DNA of 63,817 nucleotides. It comes from Alloboseaceae bacterium BT-24-1 (GTDB taxonomy: Bacteria > Pseudomonadota > Alphaproteobacteria > Rhizobiales > Beijerinckiaceae). Positions within the stretch are counted from its first letter, which is position 1, and each line of letters starts with the position of its first letter. Below the pieces are notes generated by a model that ran no database searches, was not told the origin of the DNA, and was given only the letters and a program-made list of their open reading frames with translations. Both the position numbers and the translations under genes were made by a program. The stretch is from the NCBI GenBank assembly GCA_025846845.1, contig JAOYTL010000025.1, forward strand, positions 1 to 63,817, in the 5' to 3' direction. This document shows, piece after piece, positions 53,595 to 61,237 of this stretch.

Positions 53595-54239
53595 TCAGCC
53601 GCGCGGCACCGTCATGCGCGAAACCACGGACAGAGCGAACTCCACGAGGTAGGCGTTGAGCGCCAATGAGGCGGCGCCGGCTTGCGCCGTGTCCTTGGCC
53701 AGGATCGCCTGCAGAATATCCTGGTGCAGCCGCTTGCCATGCGCGATCTCCGCCCGCTCGTCGCGGACATGCATGATCCAGAAGCGCCGGGACAGCGTCT
53801 GCAACGGCACCATCAGGGCTTCGAGATAGGGATTGTGCGCCGCCTGGATGATCAGGGCGTGGGTCTGGCGCACGGTCTCCGAATATTCGTGGAGGGCGAA
53901 GTCGCCGGCCAGGGTGGCTGTCAGCGCGGCGATCGCGCCGATATCTTTCTCCGTCGCCCGGCTGCAGGCGAGCTCGACGGCCAGGACCTCGACAGCGCGG
54001 CGAACCTCGAGTCCGCTGAGTTGATCCTCGACGGAGATCGCCGGAATCTCGATGCCCTTGTTGGGGTGGATCCGCAGCATGTGGTTGAGGGCAAGGCGCT
54101 GGATGGCCTCGCGGACGGGCGTCCGCCCAAGCCCGGTCAATTCCATCAGGCCGCGTTCGGACACCATCGAGCCCGGCTTGAGATCGCCCTGCTCGATCAG
54201 GCGCTCGATGACGCCGACCGCCTGCTCCGACTGATTCAT
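53595..54239 (-). CDS. GntR-family (FadR/FCD) transcriptional regulator
   Basis: 214-residue regulator. The winged HTH covers residues 1-70 (VSERGLMELTGLGRTPVREAIQRLALNHML), and the FCD ligand-binding domain follows (EVRRAVEVLAVELACSRAT). ATG 54239 is preferred; a GTG five codons upstream is an alternative. It faces a flavin-reductase/MFS gene pair and probably controls it. Ligand is probably a carboxylate, by family. Confidence 0.92.
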   Translation of the reverse strand: MNQSEQAVGVIERLIEQGDLKPGSMVSERGLMELTGLGRTPVREAIQRLALNHMLRIHPNKGIEIPAISVEDQLSGLEVRRAVEVLAVELACSRATEKDIGAIAALTATLAGDFALHEYSETVRQTHALIIQAAHNPYLEALMVPLQTLSRRFWIMHVRDERAEIAHGKRLHQDILQAILAKDTAQAGAASLALNAYLVEFALSVVSRMTVPRG

Positions 54240-54340
54240 CCTGCCTACCCGCACGTGCTGCCGCTGCCGATCGGGCGCGACGATTCATCAGCGTCTCGAT
54301 AGCCGATCAGTCGGGCTTTCCAAACTGCCATCCATCTGAT

Positions 54341-54355
54341 ATATCGGTTGGATAT
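54341..54355. promoter_or_regulatory. candidate GntR operator
   Basis: ATATC-GGTTG-GATAT is a five-base dyad just upstream of the flavin-reductase start. A further GATATATC (54338-54345) overlaps it. The position suits repression of the flavin-reductase gene. Confidence 0.4.
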
Positions 54356-54362
54356 TATTTGA

Positions 54363-55052
54363 ATGTCACTCAAGCTCCGGACCTTCCGCATGAAGTACTC
54401 GCCTTCGACTGAGCCCAGCCCGCTGCCCTATTCGCCGTTCAAGAGCTGCACCGTGCCGCGCCCGATCGGCTGGCTGTCGAGCGTGAGCGCAGCGGGCGTG
54501 GAGAACATCGCGCCCTACAGCCAATGGCAGAACCTGACCTTCGACCCGCCGATGGTGATGTTTTCGGCGAACCAGTATCCGGACGGGCGCCGCAAGGACA
54601 CGGTGCTCAATGCCGAGGAGACCGGCTGGTTCGTCTGGAACATGGCGACCTATGACCTGCGCGAGGCCGTCAATCTGAGCGCGATGGCGCTGCCGCCGCA
54701 TGAGAGCGAATTCGATCGCCTCAACGTGACGCGGGAATATGCCGACAATGCGCGCATCCCGATGGTGAAGGAGAGCCCGGTCAAGTTCGAGTGCCGCTAT
54801 GTGAGCACCCATCGCCTGAAGGGCCATTCACTGGTCGGATCGATCGACATCGTCTTCGCCCAGGTCGAGACGATCCATATCGACGACAGAGTCATCACCG
54901 CCGACGGCAGGCTCGATATCGCCTCGATCAAGCCGATCGCCCGGATGGGCTACTTCGACTACGCGGTGGTGAAGGACACCTTCGAAATGCGCGTGCCGGG
55001 GGCCGATGCCGATGCCCGCTTCGGCCTCGAAGGGCGGGCCGCCAGCCGCTGA
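54363..55052 (+). CDS. flavin reductase-like protein (FMN-binding split barrel)
   Basis: About 229-residue FMN-binding protein of the flavin_reductase/COG1853 group. CTVPRPIGWLSSV (near residue 29), ENIAPYSQWQNLTFDPPMVMFSA and the RYVSTHRLKGHSLVGSIDIVFAQVETIHI barrel strands are typical. The ATG at 54363 or the one at 54390 may start it. Followed 63 bases later by an MFS gene; the pair probably degrades or reduces the transported compound. Specific substrate unknown. Confidence 0.87.
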   Translation: MSLKLRTFRMKYSPSTEPSPLPYSPFKSCTVPRPIGWLSSVSAAGVENIAPYSQWQNLTFDPPMVMFSANQYPDGRRKDTVLNAEETGWFVWNMATYDLREAVNLSAMALPPHESEFDRLNVTREYADNARIPMVKESPVKFECRYVSTHRLKGHSLVGSIDIVFAQVETIHIDDRVITADGRLDIASIKPIARMGYFDYAVVKDTFEMRVPGADADARFGLEGRAASR

Positions 55053-55115
55053 CGCGCCAGCGCGGCTCTTTGCTTCGAACGTCGCTGAACATCACAAAAA
55101 AAGAGGGGTCATCTC

Positions 55116-56435
55116 ATGGCTGAAATCGCTGCCACAGGCGAGCTTCGTCCTGCCACGTCCCGGCGGATGAAAGATCTGATCGCCGTCAATTTCGGCAATA
55201 CGCTCGAATGGTTCGACTGGGCGATCTACACGATCTTCGCGCCCTATTTTGCGCTCCAGTTCTTTCCATCGGCCGACAAGTCGGCGGCATTGCTCGCGGC
55301 ACTTGCCGTCTTCGCCGCCGGGTTCCTGACACGGCCGCTCGGCGGTTTCCTGTTCGGGCTCTATGCCGACCGCGTCGGCCGCAAGAAGAGCCTGACGCTG
55401 GCGATGTTCATCACCGCGGGCGGCAGCCTGGTCATCGCCTGCGCGCCGACCTTCGCCATGGTCGGACTGGCGGCCTCCGTCATCCTGCTCGTGGCGCGGC
55501 TTGCCCAGGGCATCGCCCATGGCGGCGAGATGGGGACATCCGTCACCTATCTGGTCGAGCGCGCGCCGCGCCATCGGCGCGCCCTCTATGGCAGCACGTC
55601 CTGGATGAGCGTCGTGCTCGGCACCATGATCGCGACCGTCACCGGGCTCCTGCTCAACGCCAATCTCGACCGCCCGGCGCTGGAAAGCTGGGGCTGGCGC
55701 ATTCCGTTCGCACTCGGCGGCCTGCTCGGCCTCTACGGGCTCTATCTCAGGCGCAAGCTCACCGAAACGGACAGCTTCGAGAAGATAAAAGCGCAGCGCT
55801 CCGGCACTGAGACCGGACTGAGGCCCCTCGTCCGGAACTGGCGCGGCGTTGCCGTCGTCTTCGGACTCTCGGCCGGCGGCTCGATCATGTTCTACACATG
55901 GCTGATCTACAGCCCGACCTTCGCGCAGATCAATCGCGGCCTCGATGCCAGATCGGCACTGACCGCGAGCCTGATCGCGCAGGCGGTCTTCCTCGTCGCG
56001 ATCCCGATCGTGGGCTGGCTTGCCGACCGCTACGGGCGGCGCATCTTCATCATCCTGTTCGGCGTCGGCTTCATCGCCGCGACCTTCCAGCTCGACGCTC
56101 TCATCACCAACAGCTTTTCCGGCCTGCTGGCCGCGATGATCTCGGCCCTGCTGATCCTGGCCTGCCTGTTCGGCGTCAACACGGCGGTCTGGGCCGAGGT
56201 CTTCCCGACCGAGGTCAGGGCGACCGGGGTGAGCGGACCGCTTTCGCTGGCCACCGCGATCTTCGGCGGCACCGCCCCCTATGTGAACACCTATCTCTCG
56301 CAAGCGGGCGAGCACCGGCTGTTCCTGGTCTACCTCATGGTCGTCTCGGGCATCACCCTGATCACCGGCCTGCTCATTCCCGAGACCCGGACGCTCGAAC
56401 TCGACCGGCCCGACACCGGCCGGCTGTCCAACTAG
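55116..56435 (+). CDS. MFS transporter, MHS-type
   Basis: 439-residue transporter with 12 predicted helices. GNTLEWFDWAIYTIFAPYFA at the start and RPLGGFLFGLYADRVGRKKSLT between TM2 and TM3 are typical of metabolite:proton symporters (MHS/ShiA-KgtP group). Start ATG preceded by a GAGGGG-type ribosome site. Co-directional with the flavin-reductase gene and likely under the adjacent GntR. Substrate probably an organic acid or aromatic compound. Confidence 0.92.
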   Translation: MAEIAATGELRPATSRRMKDLIAVNFGNTLEWFDWAIYTIFAPYFALQFFPSADKSAALLAALAVFAAGFLTRPLGGFLFGLYADRVGRKKSLTLAMFITAGGSLVIACAPTFAMVGLAASVILLVARLAQGIAHGGEMGTSVTYLVERAPRHRRALYGSTSWMSVVLGTMIATVTGLLLNANLDRPALESWGWRIPFALGGLLGLYGLYLRRKLTETDSFEKIKAQRSGTETGLRPLVRNWRGVAVVFGLSAGGSIMFYTWLIYSPTFAQINRGLDARSALTASLIAQAVFLVAIPIVGWLADRYGRRIFIILFGVGFIAATFQLDALITNSFSGLLAAMISALLILACLFGVNTAVWAEVFPTEVRATGVSGPLSLATAIFGGTAPYVNTYLSQAGEHRLFLVYLMVVSGITLITGLLIPETRTLELDRPDTGRLSN

Positions 56436-56504
56436 GCGACTGCGCTCGCAGAAAGCTGCGGGCGCGCTCCGGGATCGGGTGCGCGCCCGCGATGACCTTG
56501 CGCG

Positions 56505-57509
56505 TTATCGCAAGCTCTCCACCGCCAATCGCGCCACCGCGGCATGGGCCGCCTCGCGCTCCCTTTCGCCGACCTGCGCACCGGCGAGATAGACCGCGAT
56601 GGCGAAGCGCCGGCCGTCCGGCAGCGTGACGATGCCGATATCGTTGGTGGCGTGGTTGAGCCCGTCGGCGCTCGGTCCGAGGCCCGTCTTGTGGGCGAAG
56701 CGGGCGCCGGCCGGCAGGCCAGCCTTGATCCGGTTCGGCCCGGTCTTGGCCTCGAGCATCATCCTGTCAAGCAGCGCGGCGTTTGCGGGATCGCGCAGCC
56801 AGGTGCCCTTGGCGAGGCCTTCGAGGAAGGCGATCGAGGCTTCGGGCGAGGCGGCGTCGCGCTTGTCGGTCAGCGTCGCCGCGAGGCGCTTCTTGCGCTC
56901 AGCGGCGGGGATCGCCTTGATCGCGGCGTAGAACTTCCCGGTGTCGATCGCCTGGTCCCAGGCATAGCCGGGCAGGCCCAGGATCTCCGGCTGGAAGACG
57001 CGCTCATAGCGGTCGACCGAGATGCCGCTGACGCCGCCATCCTTCAAGAGCGCGGTCAGCGCCTGCGGGCCGCCGATCAGGCGCAGCAGGAGGTCGGCGG
57101 CGGTGTTGTCGCTCTCGCCGGTCGAGCGGGCCAGAAGCTCGCGCAGCGGATACTCGTTGCGCTCGCCCTTGAAGGCCTTGGCGAGCGGGCTGTGATAGAG
57201 CGAGAGATCGTTGCGGGTGACGGTGATGGTCTGGTCGAGCTTGAGCTTGCCGGCCTCGACCGCCTGCAGCACGCCGATCGCGAGCGGCAGCTTGAACACG
57301 CTCTGCAGCGGGAAGGGCTCGGCGCCGCGATGCGACCAGCTCTTGCGATCCTTGAGATCGATCAGGCCGACGCCGAGGCGGCCCTTCGTGCTCTGTTCGA
57401 TCGCCTTGATGCCGGCGTCGAGCTTGCCCTTGTCCCAGTCGGCGAAGGCGGGCGAGGCGACAAGGCCGGCGAAGGTGAAGGCGAGGGCGCAGGCAAGGCG
57501 GGTCGGCAT
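56505..57509 (-). CDS. class A beta-lactamase
   Basis: 334-residue exported serine beta-lactamase. Signal peptide residues 1-23 (ASPAFA end). Active-site motifs in order: Ser70-Val-Phe-Lys73, SDN at 133-135, Glu169 in RYERVF as the likely general base, and KTG at 274-276. It is slightly larger than TEM-type enzymes and not like common resistance-plasmid alleles, so an intrinsic chromosomal gene. No ampR/blaR regulator is adjacent; an SD-covering hairpin sits upstream. Confidence 0.92.
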   Translation of the reverse strand: MPTRLACALAFTFAGLVASPAFADWDKGKLDAGIKAIEQSTKGRLGVGLIDLKDRKSWSHRGAEPFPLQSVFKLPLAIGVLQAVEAGKLKLDQTITVTRNDLSLYHSPLAKAFKGERNEYPLRELLARSTGESDNTAADLLLRLIGGPQALTALLKDGGVSGISVDRYERVFQPEILGLPGYAWDQAIDTGKFYAAIKAIPAAERKKRLAATLTDKRDAASPEASIAFLEGLAKGTWLRDPANAALLDRMMLEAKTGPNRIKAGLPAGARFAHKTGLGPSADGLNHATNDIGIVTLPDGRRFAIAVYLAGAQVGEREREAAHAAVARLAVESLR

Positions 57510-57516
57510 GAAAAAT

Positions 57517-57539
57517 CCCCTGTGGCGGCGCCACAGGGG
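57517..57539 (-). promoter_or_regulatory. hairpin covering the beta-lactamase Shine-Dalgarno sequence
   Basis: On the minus strand CCCCTGTGGC and GCCACAGGGG form a perfect ten-base stem with a three-base loop. The right arm contains AGGGG, the Shine-Dalgarno sequence of the lactamase gene whose ATG is seven bases farther on, after AUUUUUC. The hairpin is followed by five U residues, so it could also act as a terminator. Confidence 0.65.
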
Positions 57540-57566
57540 AGGGGAATTGCGGCGCCGTTTTGACGC

Positions 57567-57761
57567 TCAAAAGGCTTTCGGCAGGCCTGCTTGTTTCAGG
57601 ATCTCATTGGCGGTGTGCCGGGACTTCGTGCCGGCATCGAGCGAGACCTGCTTTTGGGTCTCCCGATGGCGCCAGATCTCATGGTCACCCTTGGCCGGTC
57701 GATAATACTCGTAACCCGCCTTGCGCAGGATACGTTTGAGACGCGGGCCGATCTCGACCAT
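57567..57761 (-). CDS. hicA: HicA-type toxin
   Basis: 64-residue HicA mRNA interferase (dsRBD-like fold). RKAGYEYYRPAKGDHEIWRH carries the conserved Gly and catalytic His (His in GDHEIW). Its start overlaps the last base of the antitoxin stop (TGATG). The order antitoxin first, toxin second is the reverse of classic hicAB but is common with DUF1902 antitoxins. Confidence 0.9.
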   Translation of the reverse strand: MVEIGPRLKRILRKAGYEYYRPAKGDHEIWRHRETQKQVSLDAGTKSRHTANEILKQAGLPKAF

Positions 57762-57973
57762 CAGGCCGCCTGGACGATGTCCGAGACCTTGATATCGAGG
57801 TCGAGCCGAAGCTCTTCCTCGGTTTCCAGGAAATCCGGCACGAGCAGCTTCAATCGCTCGCGCAGGGCCTCGATCGTCTCGGCCTCGGTGACGATGCCGG
57901 CATCGCTGGTCGAACTGGCGTACCAGACGCCGGCCTCATCGTCGCGGCGAACATCGAAAGTGACGATGCGCAT
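57761..57973 (-). CDS. HicB-like antitoxin (DUF1902)
   Basis: 70-residue protein of the DUF1902/HicB partial RNase H fold. DVRRDDEAGVWYASSTSDAGIVTEAETIEALRERL is the family core. Short, with no DNA-binding tail, so it may rely on the toxin complex for autoregulation. Directly upstream of HicA with one-base overlap. Confidence 0.87.
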   Translation of the reverse strand: MRIVTFDVRRDDEAGVWYASSTSDAGIVTEAETIEALRERLKLLVPDFLETEEELRLDLDIKVSDIVQAA

Positions 57974-58030
57974 GCGAAATTCTCCCTTCCGGGGAGATAT
58001 AGCACGCGCAACGCCGCCTCGCAGCAGCGG

Positions 58031-59620
58031 TCAGAACTTCAGCCGGCGCGCCCGCTTCACCATCGGGATCTCGTGGATCTTGGCGAGCAGCTCGTCCGAG
58101 ATCGCCTCGTCGACGGCGACATAGCAGATCGCGTCGCCGCCCGGCTTGTCGCGGCCGAGATTGAAGGTCGCGACGTTGACGCCGGCATTGCCGAGCAGCG
58201 AGCCGAACTGGCCGATGAAGCCCGGCTTGTCGGCATTGCGGACATAGAGCATGTGCGGCGCGAACTCGGCGTCGACCTGGATGTCGCGGATCTCGATGAT
58301 GCGCGGCTTGCCATCATGGAAGACCGTGCCCGAGGCATGGCGCGGCATGTCCTCGGCCTCGACGACGATGCGGATGACGCTTTCGAGGTTGCCGGCGACC
58401 TCGCGGGTCAGTTCCTCGACGACGATGCCCTTCTCCTTCGCCACCATGGCGGAGTTGACCATGTTGATCTCGGGCAGGAAGGGGCGGAGCACGCCGGTGA
58501 TCGCGGCCGCCGAGATCGCCTTGAGGTTCAGGCTCGCCACCGCGCCTTCGTACTCGATGCGGATGCCCTTGACCGGCGCTTCGGTCAGCTGGCCGAGGAA
58601 GGAGCCGAGCTTCTCGGCGAGATCGACGAAGGGCTTGATGCGCGGAGCCTCTTCCGCCGAGATCGAGGGGAAGTTCACCGCATTGGTGATCGCGCCCTTG
58701 AGCAGGTAGTCGCTCATCTGCTCGGCGACCTGCAGCGCGACGTTCTCCTGCGCCTCATTGGTGCTCGCGCCGAGATGCGGGGTGCAGACGACGTTGTCGA
58801 GGCCGAACAGCGGGTTCTGCTCGGCCGGCTCGACCGAGAAGACGTCGAAGGCGGCGCCGGCGACATGGCCGGACTTGATGAGGTCCGCCAGCGCGGCCTC
58901 GTCGACCAGGCCGCCGCGGGCGCAGTTGATGATGCGCACGCCCTTCTTCGTCTTGGCAAGGTTCTCGGCCGAGAGGATGTTCTTGGTCATCGCCGTCATC
59001 GGCACATGCAGCGTGATGAAGTCGGCGCGCTTCAGCAGCTCGTCGAGCTCGACCTTCTCGACGCCGAGCTGCACCGCCCGTTCCGGCGAGAGATAGGGGT
59101 CGAAGGCGATGACGCGCATGCGCAGGCCGATGGCACGCTCGGCGACGATCGAGCCGATATTGCCGCAACCGATCAGGCCGAGCGTCTTGGCCGTGATCTC
59201 GACGCCCATGAAGCGGTTCTTCTCCCACTTGCCGGCCTGGGTGGAGATGTCGGCGGCCGGGATCTGGCGGGCGAGGGCGAACATCATCGCGATGGCGTGC
59301 TCGGCGGTGGTGATCGAGTTGCCGAAGGGCGTGTTCATCACGATCACGCCGCGGGCGGTCGCGGCCGGAATCTCGACATTGTCGACGCCGATGCCGGCGC
59401 GGCCGATCACCTTCAGCCTGGTCGCGGCCTCCAGCAGCTTGGCGGTGACCTTGGTGGCCGAGCGGATGGCGAGGCCGTCATAGTCGCCGATCACAGCGGC
59501 GAGCTTGTCCTTGTCCTTGCCGAGGGCCGGATCGAAGGTCACGTCGATGCCGCGATCCCGAAAGATCTGCACGGCGGCGGGAGAGAGGGCGTCGGAGATG
59601 AGGACGCGGGGTTTTGTCAT
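58031..59620 (-). CDS. serA: D-3-phosphoglycerate dehydrogenase
   Basis: 529-residue long-form enzyme of serine synthesis (3-phosphoglycerate to phosphohydroxypyruvate). NAD site GLIGCGNIGSIVAERA (near residue 148), catalytic Arg (NCARGG), Glu and His (CTPHLGAST), a linker ASB domain, and a C-terminal ACT domain (about 455-529) typical of serine feedback. The ATG 59620 starts at KPRVLISDALSP, the family start; a longer frame to 60046 crosses a repeat. Confidence 0.96.
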   Translation of the reverse strand: MTKPRVLISDALSPAAVQIFRDRGIDVTFDPALGKDKDKLAAVIGDYDGLAIRSATKVTAKLLEAATRLKVIGRAGIGVDNVEIPAATARGVIVMNTPFGNSITTAEHAIAMMFALARQIPAADISTQAGKWEKNRFMGVEITAKTLGLIGCGNIGSIVAERAIGLRMRVIAFDPYLSPERAVQLGVEKVELDELLKRADFITLHVPMTAMTKNILSAENLAKTKKGVRIINCARGGLVDEAALADLIKSGHVAGAAFDVFSVEPAEQNPLFGLDNVVCTPHLGASTNEAQENVALQVAEQMSDYLLKGAITNAVNFPSISAEEAPRIKPFVDLAEKLGSFLGQLTEAPVKGIRIEYEGAVASLNLKAISAAAITGVLRPFLPEINMVNSAMVAKEKGIVVEELTREVAGNLESVIRIVVEAEDMPRHASGTVFHDGKPRIIEIRDIQVDAEFAPHMLYVRNADKPGFIGQFGSLLGNAGVNVATFNLGRDKPGGDAICYVAVDEAISDELLAKIHEIPMVKRARRLKF

Positions 59621-59683
59621 GGGGATGGCTCCGGCAGCGCGCCGCAAGCGGTCGCGCGCGTGAATGGGGAGGGAGCCGCGCGA

Positions 59684-59826
59684 TCCCTTCTCCCCTTGTG
59701 GGAGAAGGTGGCCCGAAGGGCCGGATGAGGGGTCGCGCAGGTCGAAATCGTTGGCGTATGGGAAGGGGCCAGCGAGCAATGTCGCGCGACCCCTCACCCC
59801 AACCCTCTCCCGCAAGGGGAGAGGGG
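59684..59826. repeat. composite inverted repeat, copy 6
   Basis: TCCCTTCTCCCCTTGTGGGAG then GGTGGCCCGAAGGGCCGGATGAGGGGTCGCGC, facing GTCGCGCGACCCCTCACCCCAACCCTCTCCCGCAAGGGGAGAGG. This copy lies in the opposite direction to copies 4-5. Located between serA and serC, so it may allow separate mRNA stability of the two. Confidence 0.85.
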
Positions 59827-59837
59827 GCGCGTTGCGG

Positions 59838-61016
59838 CTACGCCGCCTTCTTGCCCAGGCCAGCCTTCGCCTCGTCGAACGCATACACGATCCACGGCAG
59901 CAGCGCCTTGAGGTCGCGCGACTGCACGGTCGCACCGCACCAGATGCGCAGGCCGGGAGGGGCGTCGCGGTAATGGCCGAGATCGTAGCCGGCGCCGGCC
60001 TTCTCGATGACCTGGACCACCTGCTTGGCGAAGGCCGCCTGCGCATCGGCCGGCAGCGCCGTCACCGCCGGGTCGGTGAACTTCAGGCACACCGAGGTGT
60101 TCGAGCGCGTCTTCGGCTTGACCGCGAGGAAGTCGATCCAGTCGTTCTCGCGGACGAACTTGGCGATGACGCGGGCATTGCCGTCGGCGCGCTTCACCAA
60201 GCCGTCCAACCCGCCAACTTTCTTCGCCCAGGCCAGCGCATCGAGATAATCCTCGACCGCGAGCATGGACGGCGTGTTGATCGTCTCGCCGGCGAAGATG
60301 CCCTCGGAGAGCTTGCCGCCCGAGGTCATGCGGAAGATTTTTGGCAGCGGCCAGGCCGGCTTGTAGGTCAGCAGCCGCTCGACCGCGCGGGGCGAGAGCA
60401 CGATCATGCCATGCGCGGCCTCGCCGCCGAGCACCTTCTGCCAGGAGAAGGTGACGACATCGAGCTTGGGCCAGTCGAGCTTCTGGGCGAAGGCGGCCGA
60501 GGTCGCGTCGCAGATCGTCAGCCCCTCGCGGTCATCGGCGATCCAGCTGGCGTCGACGACGCGCACGCCCGAGGTGGTGCCGTTCCAGGTGAAGACGACG
60601 TCGCGGTTCTTGCTGTCGACCTTCTTCAGGTTCGGCAGCTCGCCATAGGGGGCGGTGAAGGTGCGGACATCGGCGAGCTTGAGCTGCTTGGCGACGTCGG
60701 TGACCCAGCCTTCGCCGAAGCTCTCCCAGGCGACCATGTCGACGCCGCGGGCGCCCAGCATGCTCCACATCGCCATCTCGACGGCGCCGGTGTCGGAGGC
60801 CGGCACGATGCCGATGCGGTAATCGGCCGGGATCTGAAGCACCTCGCGCGTCAGGTCGATCGCGAGTTTCAGCTTGTCCTTGCCGATCTTGGCGCGGTGC
60901 GAGCGGCCGAGCGCCGCGTCACCGAGGGCCTTGAGGGTCCAGCCGGGGCGCTTGGCGCAGGGGCCGGACGAGAAATGCGGCACGCGCGGGCGCGCTGCCG
61001 GAATCGTATTCGCCAT
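59838..61016 (-). CDS. serC: phosphoserine aminotransferase (alphaproteobacterial type)
   Basis: 392-residue PLP enzyme making phosphoserine. N-terminal RPRVPHFSSGPCAKRPGW is diagnostic of the long alphaproteobacterial SerC, and Lys in TFSWQKVLGGEAAHG binds PLP. GGAG seven bases before ATG 61016 decides the start over an ATG four codons upstream. serC and serA are in the same direction; the repeat between them separates them by 217 bases. Confidence 0.95.
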   Translation of the reverse strand: MANTIPAARPRVPHFSSGPCAKRPGWTLKALGDAALGRSHRAKIGKDKLKLAIDLTREVLQIPADYRIGIVPASDTGAVEMAMWSMLGARGVDMVAWESFGEGWVTDVAKQLKLADVRTFTAPYGELPNLKKVDSKNRDVVFTWNGTTSGVRVVDASWIADDREGLTICDATSAAFAQKLDWPKLDVVTFSWQKVLGGEAAHGMIVLSPRAVERLLTYKPAWPLPKIFRMTSGGKLSEGIFAGETINTPSMLAVEDYLDALAWAKKVGGLDGLVKRADGNARVIAKFVRENDWIDFLAVKPKTRSNTSVCLKFTDPAVTALPADAQAAFAKQVVQVIEKAGAGYDLGHYRDAPPGLRIWCGATVQSRDLKALLPWIVYAFDEAKAGLGKKAA

Positions 61017-61237
61017 CGATGTCTCCATCCTTACAGATGGGCGCGCCGCGTTGGGGCGGCGTGTCCCGTCGATGCGCGTAGGATGGGAGGGGGAGGGGAG
61101 TCAAGGGTTGGGAACAGATGCACGCAAACCGCGAATCATAGATACATATCGCGCGCATCTGCGGCCGAAGCGGCTCGCAAGCGTCGATAACGGTTTGGCA
61201 TCCGTTCCGATGGCCGGTGCAAGTATATGGAGGTATG

